A program made the position numbers and the translations under genes. DNA of 64,000 nt, from the NCBI GenBank assembly GCA_012842685.1, contig DUSI01000004.1, positions 1 through 64,000 on the forward strand. Direction: 5' to 3'. The stretch comes from Candidatus Fermentithermobacillaceae bacterium (GTDB lineage: Bacteria > Bacillota > Sulfobacillia > Fermentithermobacillales > Fermentithermobacillaceae). Numbering within the stretch: position 1 is the first letter of the stretch; the number at the start of each line of letters is the position of its first letter. The notes beneath the pieces were generated by a model that saw only the letters and a program-made list of their open reading frames with translations, did no database searches and was not told where the DNA came from. Positions 47,307 to 55,452 of this stretch are shown here, piece by piece.

Positions 47307-48319
47307 GGTCTGAAACCTCCTTCAACACTCCTAAGGAATAGGACCAAGATGTCTCTGGCAGCTTTCATGTCGGACATGGAAGCAAGGGCAAAGGGCGTGT
47401 GTATGTACCTGCACGGGACCGAGATGGATGCCACGGGACATCCCGCCCTGGCCGCCTGGATGGCACCCGCGTCGTTCCCGCCGGATGTGGCTTCCCTGTA
47501 CTGGACGGGGATATTGTGCTCCTTCGCCAGCTTCATGATCTGTGCGACCATCTTCCTGGAAGGTATGGAGCCCCTGTCCATGACCGAGATGGCCGCGCCG
47601 TGGCCGATCCTCGTTGCGTAGGCCTCCTTATCCGCCAGGGGGATATCCGCGCAGACGGTGCCCTCAAGTGCTATGCCCATGTCTGGACCTACCCTGTAGG
47701 CGGCCACCCTTGCGCCGCGGGTACCGATCTCCTCTTGGGCCGCAAATACCGCGTACAGCTGGATGCCCGTCCATTCTTCTTTCAGGATATCCAGGAGGAT
47801 AGCGCATCCGACCCTGTCATCCAGGGCCTTGGCCTTCACGATGCCGGGCGAAAGCTCTTCAAACTGGGTGTCGAAAACGGCGTAGTCGCCGACTTTCACC
47901 TTCTTCTCGGCCTCTTCTCTTGACTTGGCCCCAATATCGATAAACAGCTGGTCGGGAGGTATTATGTTCTCTCTTTCTTTGGGATCCTGGAGGTGGATCG
48001 CCTTCGCGCCGATCACGCCGGGTACCTTGTCTTTCCCGATGAGGACCCTTTTCGAGACCATGACCGACGGCGGGACCCCTATGGCCCTGAAGCGAAGGAA
48101 ACCGTTCTTCTCTATGTGGACTATCATGAACCCGACTTCGTCCATGTGGGCGTCTACGAGAACCTTCGGACCTTTGTCGCCCTTCTTGGCGATCACGTTC
48201 CCTAAGACATCGGTCTCAAAAGGCACGCCCATAGACTCGAGCTCTTTCATTATCGCGTTACGGACTTCGGTCTCGCACCCGGACACGCCCGCCAAAGAGG
48301 TAAGTTCCCTCAGTTCCAT
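47303..48319 (-). CDS. M42 family metallo-aminopeptidase (paralogue 2)
   Basis: 338 residues. Metal ligands are present: LVDAHMDEVGF, ALDDRVGCAI, AAQEEIGTRGA and CRYIHTPFAL. The fourth region (IALEGTVCADIP) has Glu where the other two copies have Asp, a known variation that may bear on substrate choice. It overlaps paralogue 3 by ten bases, so the three are co-translated. Confidence 0.92.
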   Translation of the reverse strand: MELRELTSLAGVSGCETEVRNAIMKELESMGVPFETDVLGNVIAKKGDKGPKVLVDAHMDEVGFMIVHIEKNGFLRFRAIGVPPSVMVSKRVLIGKDKVPGVIGAKAIHLQDPKERENIIPPDQLFIDIGAKSREEAEKKVKVGDYAVFDTQFEELSPGIVKAKALDDRVGCAILLDILKEEWTGIQLYAVFAAQEEIGTRGARVAAYRVGPDMGIALEGTVCADIPLADKEAYATRIGHGAAISVMDRGSIPSRKMVAQIMKLAKEHNIPVQYREATSGGNDAGAIQAARAGCPVASISVPCRYIHTPFALASMSDMKAARDILVLFLRSVEGGFRP

Positions 48320-49377
48320 ACTGTCAACTCCTTCACAAAACGGCTGTCCACGGAAGCTATGAACGCCGCCAGAAGCCGCCCTGCCTTCTCCACGTCACCC
48401 ACCGACAAGGTCTCCACCGAGGTGTGCATGTACCTCAGGGGGATGGACACGAGACCCGTGGCGACGCCTTCGGCGGTTATCTGGATGCCCCAGGCGTCGG
48501 TCCCTGTGGCGGCGGGCGCCGGTTCGGGCTGGGTGGGGATCCCCAGTTCTTTGGCGGCCTTCATGAGACCCTCATAGACCTTCGGGTGGATGTTTGCCCC
48601 TTGGGCTATGGCGGGGCCTTTGCCCAGAGAAGCGGTACGCCATTCGGGCACTCCGGGCGTTTCGGCGTGGCAGACGTCTATGGCGATCCCTATGTCCGGA
48701 CGGATCCCGTAGGCCGACACGATGGCTCCTTTGAGGCCGATCTCTTCCTGGGTGGTGGCGACGGCGAACACGTCCGCCTGTACCTTGTACTTCCGCAGGT
48801 GGTCGAGGGCCACGAGGATCACGGCGACGCCGGCACGGTCATCCATGGACTTCCCTGCCAGGACGTCTCCCATGAGCTCTGTGACCTCTCGCTTGAAGGT
48901 CACCACGTCGCCGACGGTGACCAGCTCCCTGACTTCTTCTTCGGGGAGTCCGAGGTCGATGGCGAGATCCCACATCTTCACGGCTTTGTTGGCCTCTTCA
49001 GGCGGTGTGAGGTGCGGAGGTTTCACGCCGATGAGGCCTGTCAGGGGCCGTTTGCCGTAAACGATGACTTCGTGCCCGGGAAGTATGCGCTGGTCCACCC
49101 CACCGACCTGGGTGAACCTCAGGAAGCCTCCTTCCTCGATCTTGGTGACCATGAGGCCGATCTCGTCATTGTGGCCGGCCAGCATGATCTTGGGCCTTTC
49201 GCCTTCACCTTCGCCTTTCCTGTAGCCGATGACATTTCCCAGAGTATCACACCGGATCTCGTCGACGAGCCCTTTCATGGCCTCTTCGACCACGGCCTTC
49301 GCGTTCATGAATTCATGGCCGGAGATGCCATGGCCCATCGACGCCTTCTTGAGGAACTCTTTCGCGCAAAAGCTCAG
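48310..49377 (-). CDS. M42 family metallo-aminopeptidase (paralogue 3)
   Basis: About 355 residues. Metal and catalytic residues: HxD in MLAGHNDEIGL, SMDDRAGVAV, TTQEEIGLKGA, AIDVCHAETPG and RYMHTSVETL. The frame is open to 49569, but family similarity begins near FCAKEFLKKASMGHGISG. GGAGG (49386-49390) is exactly eight bases before CTG at 49377, while GTG at 49386 overlaps that site; CTG is therefore the best-placed start. It is first of six same-strand genes running to 42622. Confidence 0.88.
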   Translation of the reverse strand: MSFCAKEFLKKASMGHGISGHEFMNAKAVVEEAMKGLVDEIRCDTLGNVIGYRKGEGEGERPKIMLAGHNDEIGLMVTKIEEGGFLRFTQVGGVDQRILPGHEVIVYGKRPLTGLIGVKPPHLTPPEEANKAVKMWDLAIDLGLPEEEVRELVTVGDVVTFKREVTELMGDVLAGKSMDDRAGVAVILVALDHLRKYKVQADVFAVATTQEEIGLKGAIVSAYGIRPDIGIAIDVCHAETPGVPEWRTASLGKGPAIAQGANIHPKVYEGLMKAAKELGIPTQPEPAPAATGTDAWGIQITAEGVATGLVSIPLRYMHTSVETLSVGDVEKAGRLLAAFIASVDSRFVKELTVWN

Positions 49378-49490
49378 ATCTGACACCTCCAATACTTGTG
49401 AAGGTTTCTTGGGGACGTCCTGAACTATTCTTTGGCAGCACGAAATAGTCCTGCCGAATGGACCGGAATTGGAGAATCGTGGTAATAGGT

Positions 49491-50843
49491 CTAGCCGGCC
49501 AGCACCACCGGCACCCCCGTCTCTTGGGTGAACACGCGGTAGTGGACGCCCTCGAGATCCCGGCCCCAAGCGTCAAAGGCCCGGGCCGGAAGGGTAACTG
49601 TGTGGGGCTTGCCGTGCCTCACCGTCCTCTTGTAGGCGGCGAGGAAATCCCTCACCGTCAGGAGCCCCGCAACCTGGATGTTGCCGCCGAAGAAATAGGA
49701 ACGCACCGCCACGACGCGGGCTTCCAGGCCCCTCCTCGCGAGGGCCACCTCGACAAGGCTCTTCGCGGGCTTCGAGGTGAGCACCAAGACGTCGTGCCCC
49801 CTCAGGATCCCCGAGGCGCGTTCCCAGGAAAAATACTCGCGGGGGTCTAGGTCGTCGTACATGATGAACCCAGGAGGCGAGGCTTTCCTCTTGTGGAGCT
49901 TGTATTCGATGTGCCCTTCCCTGAGCACGGTCACGACGGGGTTTTCGGCCTCGTAGGCCTTCTGGAAGGCGTCTCTCCTGGAGAAAACATCTCTTCCCGC
50001 TACCTTGATTACCACGTCGCCCGGAAGTATCCCGGCTTTCGCCGCGGGAGAGCCGGGGAGTACGTACTCCACCCTCGCATCCAGGTCAGAAAGCTCGGGT
50101 GGGTCGGCGAGGACAGGTATCTTCTCGCGGGCGGAGAGCTCCACCGCCATTTCCCTCAGCTCCTCCCACGTACCCTCGGGCATCATTTTGTAGAGTGGGT
50201 GGCGGCGGGAAAACCCGGGAAGAAGCAACCGGACCGTGGTAGCGCCGGAGTGCTTGAGGAACTTCACCGATTCCCGTATGTCGGGATATCCGGTGAGGAA
50301 GGGAAGCGCAACGATGCTCCCGTCGAACTCCACTTTCCCCTTCAAAGAGCTGATTGCCGCCAGGGTTCTCTGGGGATCTCGGTCACCCATGATCTCCCTC
50401 CGCTTGGACACGGTGTTCAGGGAGACCGTCAGCTTCACTTGGGCCTCAGACATGAGCTCCACCAGCTCGGGCGTGAGGAGCATCCCGTTGGTGGTGACCT
50501 TGATGACCCGGTCCGGGTATGCCCTCCTGACGTTGCGCACTATGTGCGCGAAGTCCGGATGGCAAAGGGGTTCGCCTTCGTTGATCCTCGTGACCGACTC
50601 GCCGATCACGATAGGGCCGGGCGCAGGGCTAAGCCACGGAAGCGATTCTTTCACCTCGTCCAGGCTGCGCCTCCCGATGTTCAGGACTTCGCAAGACGGT
50701 GGGTTAAACCTGTTGGAACAGAAGACGCAGTGGGACGTACACTCCGACGTTATGGGAAGTATCCCGCGTTTCTGCGCCTCGTAGAGAAGGGCTTCCAAAG
50801 AGGGAGTATCTGTCCTGGGCAGTCTCTTCCGGCTCAAGTTCAA
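49491..50843 (-). CDS. Radical SAM protein with PDZ and DUF512-like domains
   Basis: About 450 residues. The radical SAM core comes first: CTSHCVFC gives the CxxxCxxC cluster site at about residue 35, then VTRINEGEPLCHPDF and KVTTNGMLLTPELVELM. A PDZ-like segment follows (about 260-310: VLPGSPAAKAGILPGDVVIKVAGRDV). The C-terminal part resembles DUF512 (VRSYFFGGNIQVAGLLTVRDF). The well-known DUF512 family has PDZ first, so this order is unusual. TTG at 50843, with AAAGG before it, starts just after the tsaD stop; GTG at 50876 is an alternative. The substrate is unknown. Confidence 0.78.
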   Translation of the reverse strand: MNLSRKRLPRTDTPSLEALLYEAQKRGILPITSECTSHCVFCSNRFNPPSCEVLNIGRRSLDEVKESLPWLSPAPGPIVIGESVTRINEGEPLCHPDFAHIVRNVRRAYPDRVIKVTTNGMLLTPELVELMSEAQVKLTVSLNTVSKRREIMGDRDPQRTLAAISSLKGKVEFDGSIVALPFLTGYPDIRESVKFLKHSGATTVRLLLPGFSRRHPLYKMMPEGTWEELREMAVELSAREKIPVLADPPELSDLDARVEYVLPGSPAAKAGILPGDVVIKVAGRDVFSRRDAFQKAYEAENPVVTVLREGHIEYKLHKRKASPPGFIMYDDLDPREYFSWERASGILRGHDVLVLTSKPAKSLVEVALARRGLEARVVAVRSYFFGGNIQVAGLLTVRDFLAAYKRTVRHGKPHTVTLPARAFDAWGRDLEGVHYRVFTQETGVPVVLAG

Positions 50844-50854
50844 AGCAACCTTTC

Positions 50855-51874
50855 TTACGATGATGTGCGGGCCCACGAACTCAGCGGCAGACTCGCTTCC
50901 GCGCTAAGGTCAGGGCCAGACACCACCCCTGCCTTGAGGCGGAAGTAACCTGCCGAAGCGATCATGGCGCCGTTGTCGGTGCAATACTCCCTGGGAGGGA
51001 CATAGAGGGGGACCCCCACCTTGGCCGCGAGTTTCTCCGCCTCTCTCCTCAGGAGGCTGTTGGCCGCCACTCCGCCGGAGATCGCGAAGGCCCTGGCGCC
51101 CGTCTCGACCAATATCTCGGGCACGTGGTAGAGGAGGTCTCTCACGATCGCCTTCCTGAGCCCAGCGGCGATATCCCTCACGGTCTCCTGGGAATGCCCG
51201 CGCTTCTCCAGCTCCTGCAGGGCCCTGGTCTTCGTGCCGCTGAAGCTGAAGCCGTACTTGTGCCCGCGGATCTTCGGCCTCGTGAACTTCACTTCGTCTT
51301 CGTTTCCCAGCTCTGCGGCCTTGTCCAGATATGGCCCTCCGGGGTACGGCAGCCCGAGCTCCCTTGCTACCTTGTCGAACACCTCGCCGGCCGCGTCGTC
51401 CACAGTCTCGCCCAGCACGACGTAGTCCCCGTGTCCACGCATGAGGATGAGGTCGGAATGGCCTCCCGACACAACGAGGTTCAGGAGCGGGAAAGGAGGC
51501 GGGTCTTCTCTCAGGAAATTGGCGGCTATGTGCCCTTCCAGGTGGTGGACTCCCGCGAGTGGCACCCCCAGGCCGTAGGCCAGGCTCTTCCCGTAGCTCA
51601 CTCCCACGAGGAGGGAACCCAGAAGGCCGGGGCCGTAGGTCACGGCGACCGCGTCCAGATCGGCGAGGGCAATGCCTGCCCGCTCGAGACACTCCTCGAC
51701 CACGGGGATCATCATCTCCATGTGCCTCCGGGAAGCTATCTCGGGCACAACCCCTCCGAACCTGGCGTGCAGGTCTACCTGGGAAGACACTACGTTTGAG
51801 AGAACCCTGTGCCCGTCCTCGACGACGGCGCAGGAGGTATCATCGCAGGAAGTATCAATGCCAAGGATCCTCAA
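50855..51874 (-). CDS. tsaD: tRNA N6-adenosine threonylcarbamoyltransferase TsaD
   Basis: 339 residues. Transfers the threonylcarbamoyl group to A37 of ANN-decoding tRNAs, working with TsaB and TsaE. ASKHA-fold motifs: GIDTSCDDTSCAVVEDG, the iron-binding HHLEGHIAANF, VVSGGHSDLILM, and AISGGVAANSLLRRE with YCTDNGAMIASAGY. It follows rimI by four bases in the tsaE-tsaB-rimI-tsaD unit. Confidence 0.97.
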   Translation of the reverse strand: MRILGIDTSCDDTSCAVVEDGHRVLSNVVSSQVDLHARFGGVVPEIASRRHMEMMIPVVEECLERAGIALADLDAVAVTYGPGLLGSLLVGVSYGKSLAYGLGVPLAGVHHLEGHIAANFLREDPPPFPLLNLVVSGGHSDLILMRGHGDYVVLGETVDDAAGEVFDKVARELGLPYPGGPYLDKAAELGNEDEVKFTRPKIRGHKYGFSFSGTKTRALQELEKRGHSQETVRDIAAGLRKAIVRDLLYHVPEILVETGARAFAISGGVAANSLLRREAEKLAAKVGVPLYVPPREYCTDNGAMIASAGYFRLKAGVVSGPDLSAEASLPLSSWARTSS

Positions 51875-51878
51875 GAGG

Positions 51879-52391
51879 CTACACCATCCACTTGATCCTC
51901 TCGGCCTCCGGTTTTTGCGGGCCTAAGTCGTCTTTCCACATTATGATTGCATCTTCATTTGTATCGGTATAGTACCCTTTCCTTATGCCCCTCTCGGCAA
52001 ACCCCAGCTTCTTGTAGAGGTTTTGGGCGGTTACGTTGGAAACGCGCACTTCCAGGGTCATCCGCGTCGCCCCGAACTCCCGGGCCTTTTCGAACATGGT
52101 CTCCAGCATGTGCTGTCCGATCCCCATCCGCCTGTAATCGGGATCGACCGCGATGTTGGTTATATGGGCCTCTTCAAGGATGACCCACATCCCGACATAG
52201 CCCACTATCAGGTCATCGAGTTTCGCGACGTAGTAGTGGGCGTAGGTGTTGTCTGTAAGTTCGCATACAAAAGCCCCCCTCGACCAGGGATTCCCGTAAG
52301 ACCGGGACTCGATTTCAAGCACGCGGTCTAGATCTTTCAGGGTCATCGGTTCGATCTTTATGTCTCTTACGCTAGAGCTCCCGCTTTTCAT
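51879..52391 (-). CDS. rimI: Ribosomal-protein-alanine N-acetyltransferase RimI
   Basis: 170 residues. GNAT enzyme that acetylates the N-terminus of ribosomal protein S18 in model bacteria. Family segments are IESRSYGNPWSRGAFVCEL near the N-terminus, ITNIAVDPDYRRMGIGQHML (acetyl-CoA loop), and EVRVSNVTAQNLYKKLGFAERGIRKGYY. Its place between tsaB and tsaD is standard in Bacillota. It overlaps tsaB by 20 bases. Confidence 0.93.
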   Translation of the reverse strand: MKSGSSSVRDIKIEPMTLKDLDRVLEIESRSYGNPWSRGAFVCELTDNTYAHYYVAKLDDLIVGYVGMWVILEEAHITNIAVDPDYRRMGIGQHMLETMFEKAREFGATRMTLEVRVSNVTAQNLYKKLGFAERGIRKGYYTDTNEDAIIMWKDDLGPQKPEAERIKWMV

Positions 52392-53145
52392 CTTGTCTCG
52401 CCTCGCTTGCTTTTCGCGCCGCCAAAACCTCAGCCTGGTGCTTCCGGTAATACAGAGGGATCGCCGCCTTGGGTTCTACCGACAGACCCTGTTTAACCAT
52501 CCCCACCGCAAGCCGTCCCACGGTGCCCGGCAAGGGCAGGCGATCTCCCTCACTGGCCAAGACGACCTGGATATCCAGGAGACCTTCTTTCCTCTGAGAC
52601 TCAACATATTCGGCGAACAGGTCGGCCGCGTCACCGGCCGCTATAACAGTGCTTGGGGCAAACGGCTTCAGCGCGAGGGCAAATTCCTCTATGGACCGTC
52701 CCTCCGGTGGAACCAGCTCCTTGCCGCCCTTCGAATAGAGGGCGGTCACCGTCTGGGCCTTTGCCCTCCCCTGGACGGCGGCTATGCTCGGAGCCCGGCT
52801 TCCTCCCGGCCCTCCTTTCCTCGCTTGCTCCACCAAGACCGCGAACGTGGGCACCGGGACCACACGCTTCCCCCAAGCATGGGCAAGGCCTTGGGCGGTG
52901 GCGCAACCGATCCTGAGCCCGGTAAACGACCCCGGTCCTATGGACACAGCGACCGCGCTGAGGCGGCGCGGGTCCACTCCCGCCTCTCTAAGGACCCGGT
53001 CGCACGTGGGGAGCAGTCTGTAGGAATGGACCTTGGGCTTATCTACGAAGCCTTCCGCCACCACTTCTTCTCCCACCACCACCGCCGCGCCCATAAGGCT
53101 GGTGGTGGTCTCTATGGCAAGGACAGCGATCTCGTCAGCTAGCAT
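52372..53145 (-). CDS. tsaB: tRNA threonylcarbamoyladenosine biosynthesis protein TsaB
   Basis: About 257 residues. Inactive TsaD-like partner that bridges TsaD and TsaE. Motifs: LAIETTTSLMGAAVV and VSIGPGSFTGLRIGCATAQGLAHAW. The frame is open to 53286, but ATG at 53145 gives the family N-terminus and overlaps the tsaE stop by seven bases. Confidence 0.95.
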   Translation of the reverse strand: MLADEIAVLAIETTTSLMGAAVVVGEEVVAEGFVDKPKVHSYRLLPTCDRVLREAGVDPRRLSAVAVSIGPGSFTGLRIGCATAQGLAHAWGKRVVPVPTFAVLVEQARKGGPGGSRAPSIAAVQGRAKAQTVTALYSKGGKELVPPEGRSIEEFALALKPFAPSTVIAAGDAADLFAEYVESQRKEGLLDIQVVLASEGDRLPLPGTVGRLAVGMVKQGLSVEPKAAIPLYYRKHQAEVLAARKASEARQDEKREL

Positions 53146-53618
53146 GTCTTCTGTACCTCGAGAAGGAAAGACTTCCACGCGGGGTTCTTGGCTTCTATGG
53201 ATATGCTCCTGTTTTCTTCTTCTGACGTCCTCTCTATCTTCACTTCGAGATCGGCATCTATGAGGCCTTCCGCCCTTTCCGCCCACTCTATGACCGTGAC
53301 CTGGTCGTCTCCAATATCTGAAAGGAGGCCTGCCTCCAGGGCCTCTTCTCCGCTCAGGCGGTAGAGGTCAAGATGCCTGAGCTCGAGCCTGCCCCTGTGG
53401 ATCCTTTCCAGCACGAAGCTGGGGCTCTGCACCGGGCCCTCGATCCCGAGGCCCCTGGCGATCCCCTGCACCAGGGTCGTCTTGCCGGCTCCCAGGGGTC
53501 CCTTCAGGAGGATCACTTCCCCGCCCCTTGCGAGCCGTCCAATCGCCTTCCCGATTCTCCTGGTCTCTTCTGGGCTCCGGCTGTCTATACGGATAACGTT
53601 CCCGCGATCATCTTCCAC
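53139..53618 (-). CDS. tsaE: tRNA threonylcarbamoyladenosine ATPase TsaE
   Basis: 159 residues. P-loop ATPase needed for turnover of the TsaB-TsaD complex. Walker A in KGPLGAGKTTLVQGIARG, PVQSPSFVLERIH, HLDLYRLSGEEALEAG and the late VTVIEWAERAEGL are diagnostic. The start overlaps the uracil-DNA glycosylase end by 11 bases. Confidence 0.96.
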   Translation of the reverse strand: MEDDRGNVIRIDSRSPEETRRIGKAIGRLARGGEVILLKGPLGAGKTTLVQGIARGLGIEGPVQSPSFVLERIHRGRLELRHLDLYRLSGEEALEAGLLSDIGDDQVTVIEWAERAEGLIDADLEVKIERTSEEENRSISIEAKNPAWKSFLLEVQKTC

Positions 53619-54351
53619 TTTGGATCTTGTCCCACTTCTCCCTGAGGCTCCTCATGTCCCCAATGAAGTCTTTCATCTTGTTGGCCTCGTCCCTGAGCAC
53701 CGCTGCGGGGTGGTACGTCACCAGGTATTCTACCCCTTCCCTGGTGAACCACTTCCCCCGGTCCTTTGTGACCCTTATGGCCGGGTTAATCAAGGTCTGA
53801 CTCGAGAGAGCGCCAAGGAGGACCACCACTCGAGGCTTTATTATCCTCATCTGGGCTTTCAGGTGAGGGAGGCAGGCTTCAACTTCGGGCGGGAGCGGCA
53901 ACCTGTTGTTGGGCGGCCTGCATTTCACTATGTTGGCTATGAAGACGTCCTCGCGAGAAAAACCTATAAACCTGAGAGCCCGATCGAGCAGCTGACCTGC
54001 CCGCCCCACGAACGGCCGGCCCGTCTCGTCTTCGGTCTGCCCGGGTCCTTCGCCTATGAACATGATGCCCGCGCGGGGGTTCCCTTCTCCGAAGACCACT
54101 CCTTTGGCCCCGCTCCTCAGGACACACGCCCTGCACGGGAGGATCCGCCTCTTGAGCTCGTCCAGGTCGTCTATGCCTGCCCACTCGTTCTCCCGGCTCG
54201 GCTCCAGCAATGGTGGCCCCGCCGGACTGGCGGCTTTGTCTGCCGCTTGCTCTTCCACGATGGGAAAGAGGGATGCTTGTCCCTTGGGGACGCGCAGGCC
54301 ATCTAGGGAGTCAAACAAAGAACGCTGCTCTATCTTGATGCTGTCACTCAA
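53608..54351 (-). CDS. Family 4 uracil-DNA glycosylase
   Basis: 247 residues. Removes uracil from DNA; family 4 enzymes carry a 4Fe-4S cluster and are common in thermophiles. Four cysteines fit the cluster: LPCRACVLR (two), IVKCRPPNN and VEACLPHL. The active site motif A is [23 protein letters not shown], and the C-terminal motif is [11 protein letters not shown] variable N-terminal extension (about 60 residues) comes first. It is translationally coupled on both sides, to the DUF483-type gene and to tsaE. Confidence 0.93.
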   Translation of the reverse strand: MSDSIKIEQRSLFDSLDGLRVPKGQASLFPIVEEQAADKAASPAGPPLLEPSRENEWAGIDDLDELKRRILPCRACVLRSGAKGVVFGEGNPRAGIMFIGEGPGQTEDETGRPFVGRAGQLLDRALRFIGFSREDVFIANIVKCRPPNNRLPLPPEVEACLPHLKAQMRIIKPRVVVLLGALSSQTLINPAIRVTKDRGKWFTREGVEYLVTYHPAAVLRDEANKMKDFIGDMRSLREKWDKIQSGR

Positions 54352-55330
54352 CCGTATCGCCTTCCTGAGCTTTCGCTGATGCCGCCATCTTCTCGAGCGC
54401 CTCGATCTTCTTCTTGATGATCTCCGGGTACTGGCGCACCAGTTCGACGTTTTCGGCGAGGTGCCGCTGGTACTCCGCAGCGACCTCGGAGTCTATAGCT
54501 GCCAGAGCTTCGTAGAGCGCCCTACCCATCTGGCCGGCCTCCTCACAGTCGGGCTGGCACGGGAAGAAATCCTTGGTGAAAAAGGCGTAAGGATCGTATT
54601 CCTCTTCCACGAGGTTCACAAGCTGGTTGGAAGCCCGCTGCTCGGGCGTCAGGATGGCCGACTCCCTGTCAAAGGCATAACGCTCGATACAGCATGCAGG
54701 GAAGCCCAGGATGCGACCGAGCTTTTTCACAAAAGCGGGGTTCTGCTCTTCAGGGAAGGCCCTCACATAGGCCGGCTCGCCCGCGACGGGAGCCCGCGTT
54801 TTCTCCCACCTTATGTCTTTCCGCATCTCCTGGAGCTCATCCAGCTCCACGGCGACGTCCGGGTCTTTGAAAAGGTATATCTCGCGGATGGTGGGTCTTG
54901 ACTCCAGTTCCTTGTAAGAGAGGCCGAGCTTCCTGGCCCAACCTATGTAGGTCTGGTACGAGTGGGAGTTCTCCACCACGTCTTTGTACATGTCCCTCAG
55001 GACATCCAGGCGGTAGCGGATCTCCTGGGCACGGCTGCGCCGCAGGTACCTTCCCATCTTGTTCTTCATGAAATCGCTCAGAGACTCTCCCGGCAGCCTC
55101 CGGCCCTCCATCTTCTGGCGGAAACGGGCGTCAATGGTTGACCCCAAAATAGCCGCGTCGGGCAGTTCCGCCGGGGAGATGAACTGGGACGCCCTCCTTA
55201 CACCCAGCGCAACAGCGAGAAAATCGTCGAACTTGGCCCGTAAGGGGATGGCTTGTTCGGCCATAAACTCCTTGAGAAGGCCTTTGTCCATGCTCTCGCC
55301 CAGCCTCCCTTCCGTGCCTTCCTCAGACAC
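54344..55330 (-). CDS. DUF483-like cysteine-containing protein
   Basis: 328 residues, mostly helical, no signal peptide. I recognise it tentatively as DUF483-like from the C-terminal half: [18 protein letters not shown], then [29 protein letters not shown]. Four of its cysteines (ACC and CQPDC) are in positions that could bind a metal or Fe-S cluster. The function is unknown. The GTG start follows GGGAAG; ATG at 55291 is an alternative. It overlaps the Fe-S uracil-DNA glycosylase gene by eight bases, so it heads the UDG-tsaE-tsaB-rimI-tsaD unit. Confidence 0.65.
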   Translation of the reverse strand: MSEEGTEGRLGESMDKGLLKEFMAEQAIPLRAKFDDFLAVALGVRRASQFISPAELPDAAILGSTIDARFRQKMEGRRLPGESLSDFMKNKMGRYLRRSRAQEIRYRLDVLRDMYKDVVENSHSYQTYIGWARKLGLSYKELESRPTIREIYLFKDPDVAVELDELQEMRKDIRWEKTRAPVAGEPAYVRAFPEEQNPAFVKKLGRILGFPACCIERYAFDRESAILTPEQRASNQLVNLVEEEYDPYAFFTKDFFPCQPDCEEAGQMGRALYEALAAIDSEVAAEYQRHLAENVELVRQYPEIIKKKIEALEKMAASAKAQEGDTVE

Positions 55331-55402
55331 TTGTTCTTCCCATTAGTGTACCATTTTTCTCTCCGCAGGGATTTTATCCCTCTATACGAGGCGACTTAAC
55401 GT

Positions 55403-55434
55403 AAAAAGGACCCGCCGCGGGGCGGGTCCTTTCG
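55403..55434 (-). terminator. Rho-independent terminator of the MutL-ATPase operon
   Basis: Twelve-base perfect arms AAAGGACCCGCC and GGCGGGTCCTTT stand around a four-base loop. On the minus strand it is followed by TTTTT counting the arm end, 20 bases after the stop at 55453. Confidence 0.85.
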
Positions 55435-55452
55435 CGTCTTACGCGTAGGGCC

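Noticed and set aside
49378-49569. Extended N-terminus of the third M42 peptidase
   Set aside because: The extra 60 residues are Arg/Gly/Pro-rich, lack family similarity and precede the ribosome site.
53146-53286. Extended N-terminus of TsaB
   Set aside because: The extra 47 residues are an out-of-frame reading of tsaE; the family start is ATG at 53145.
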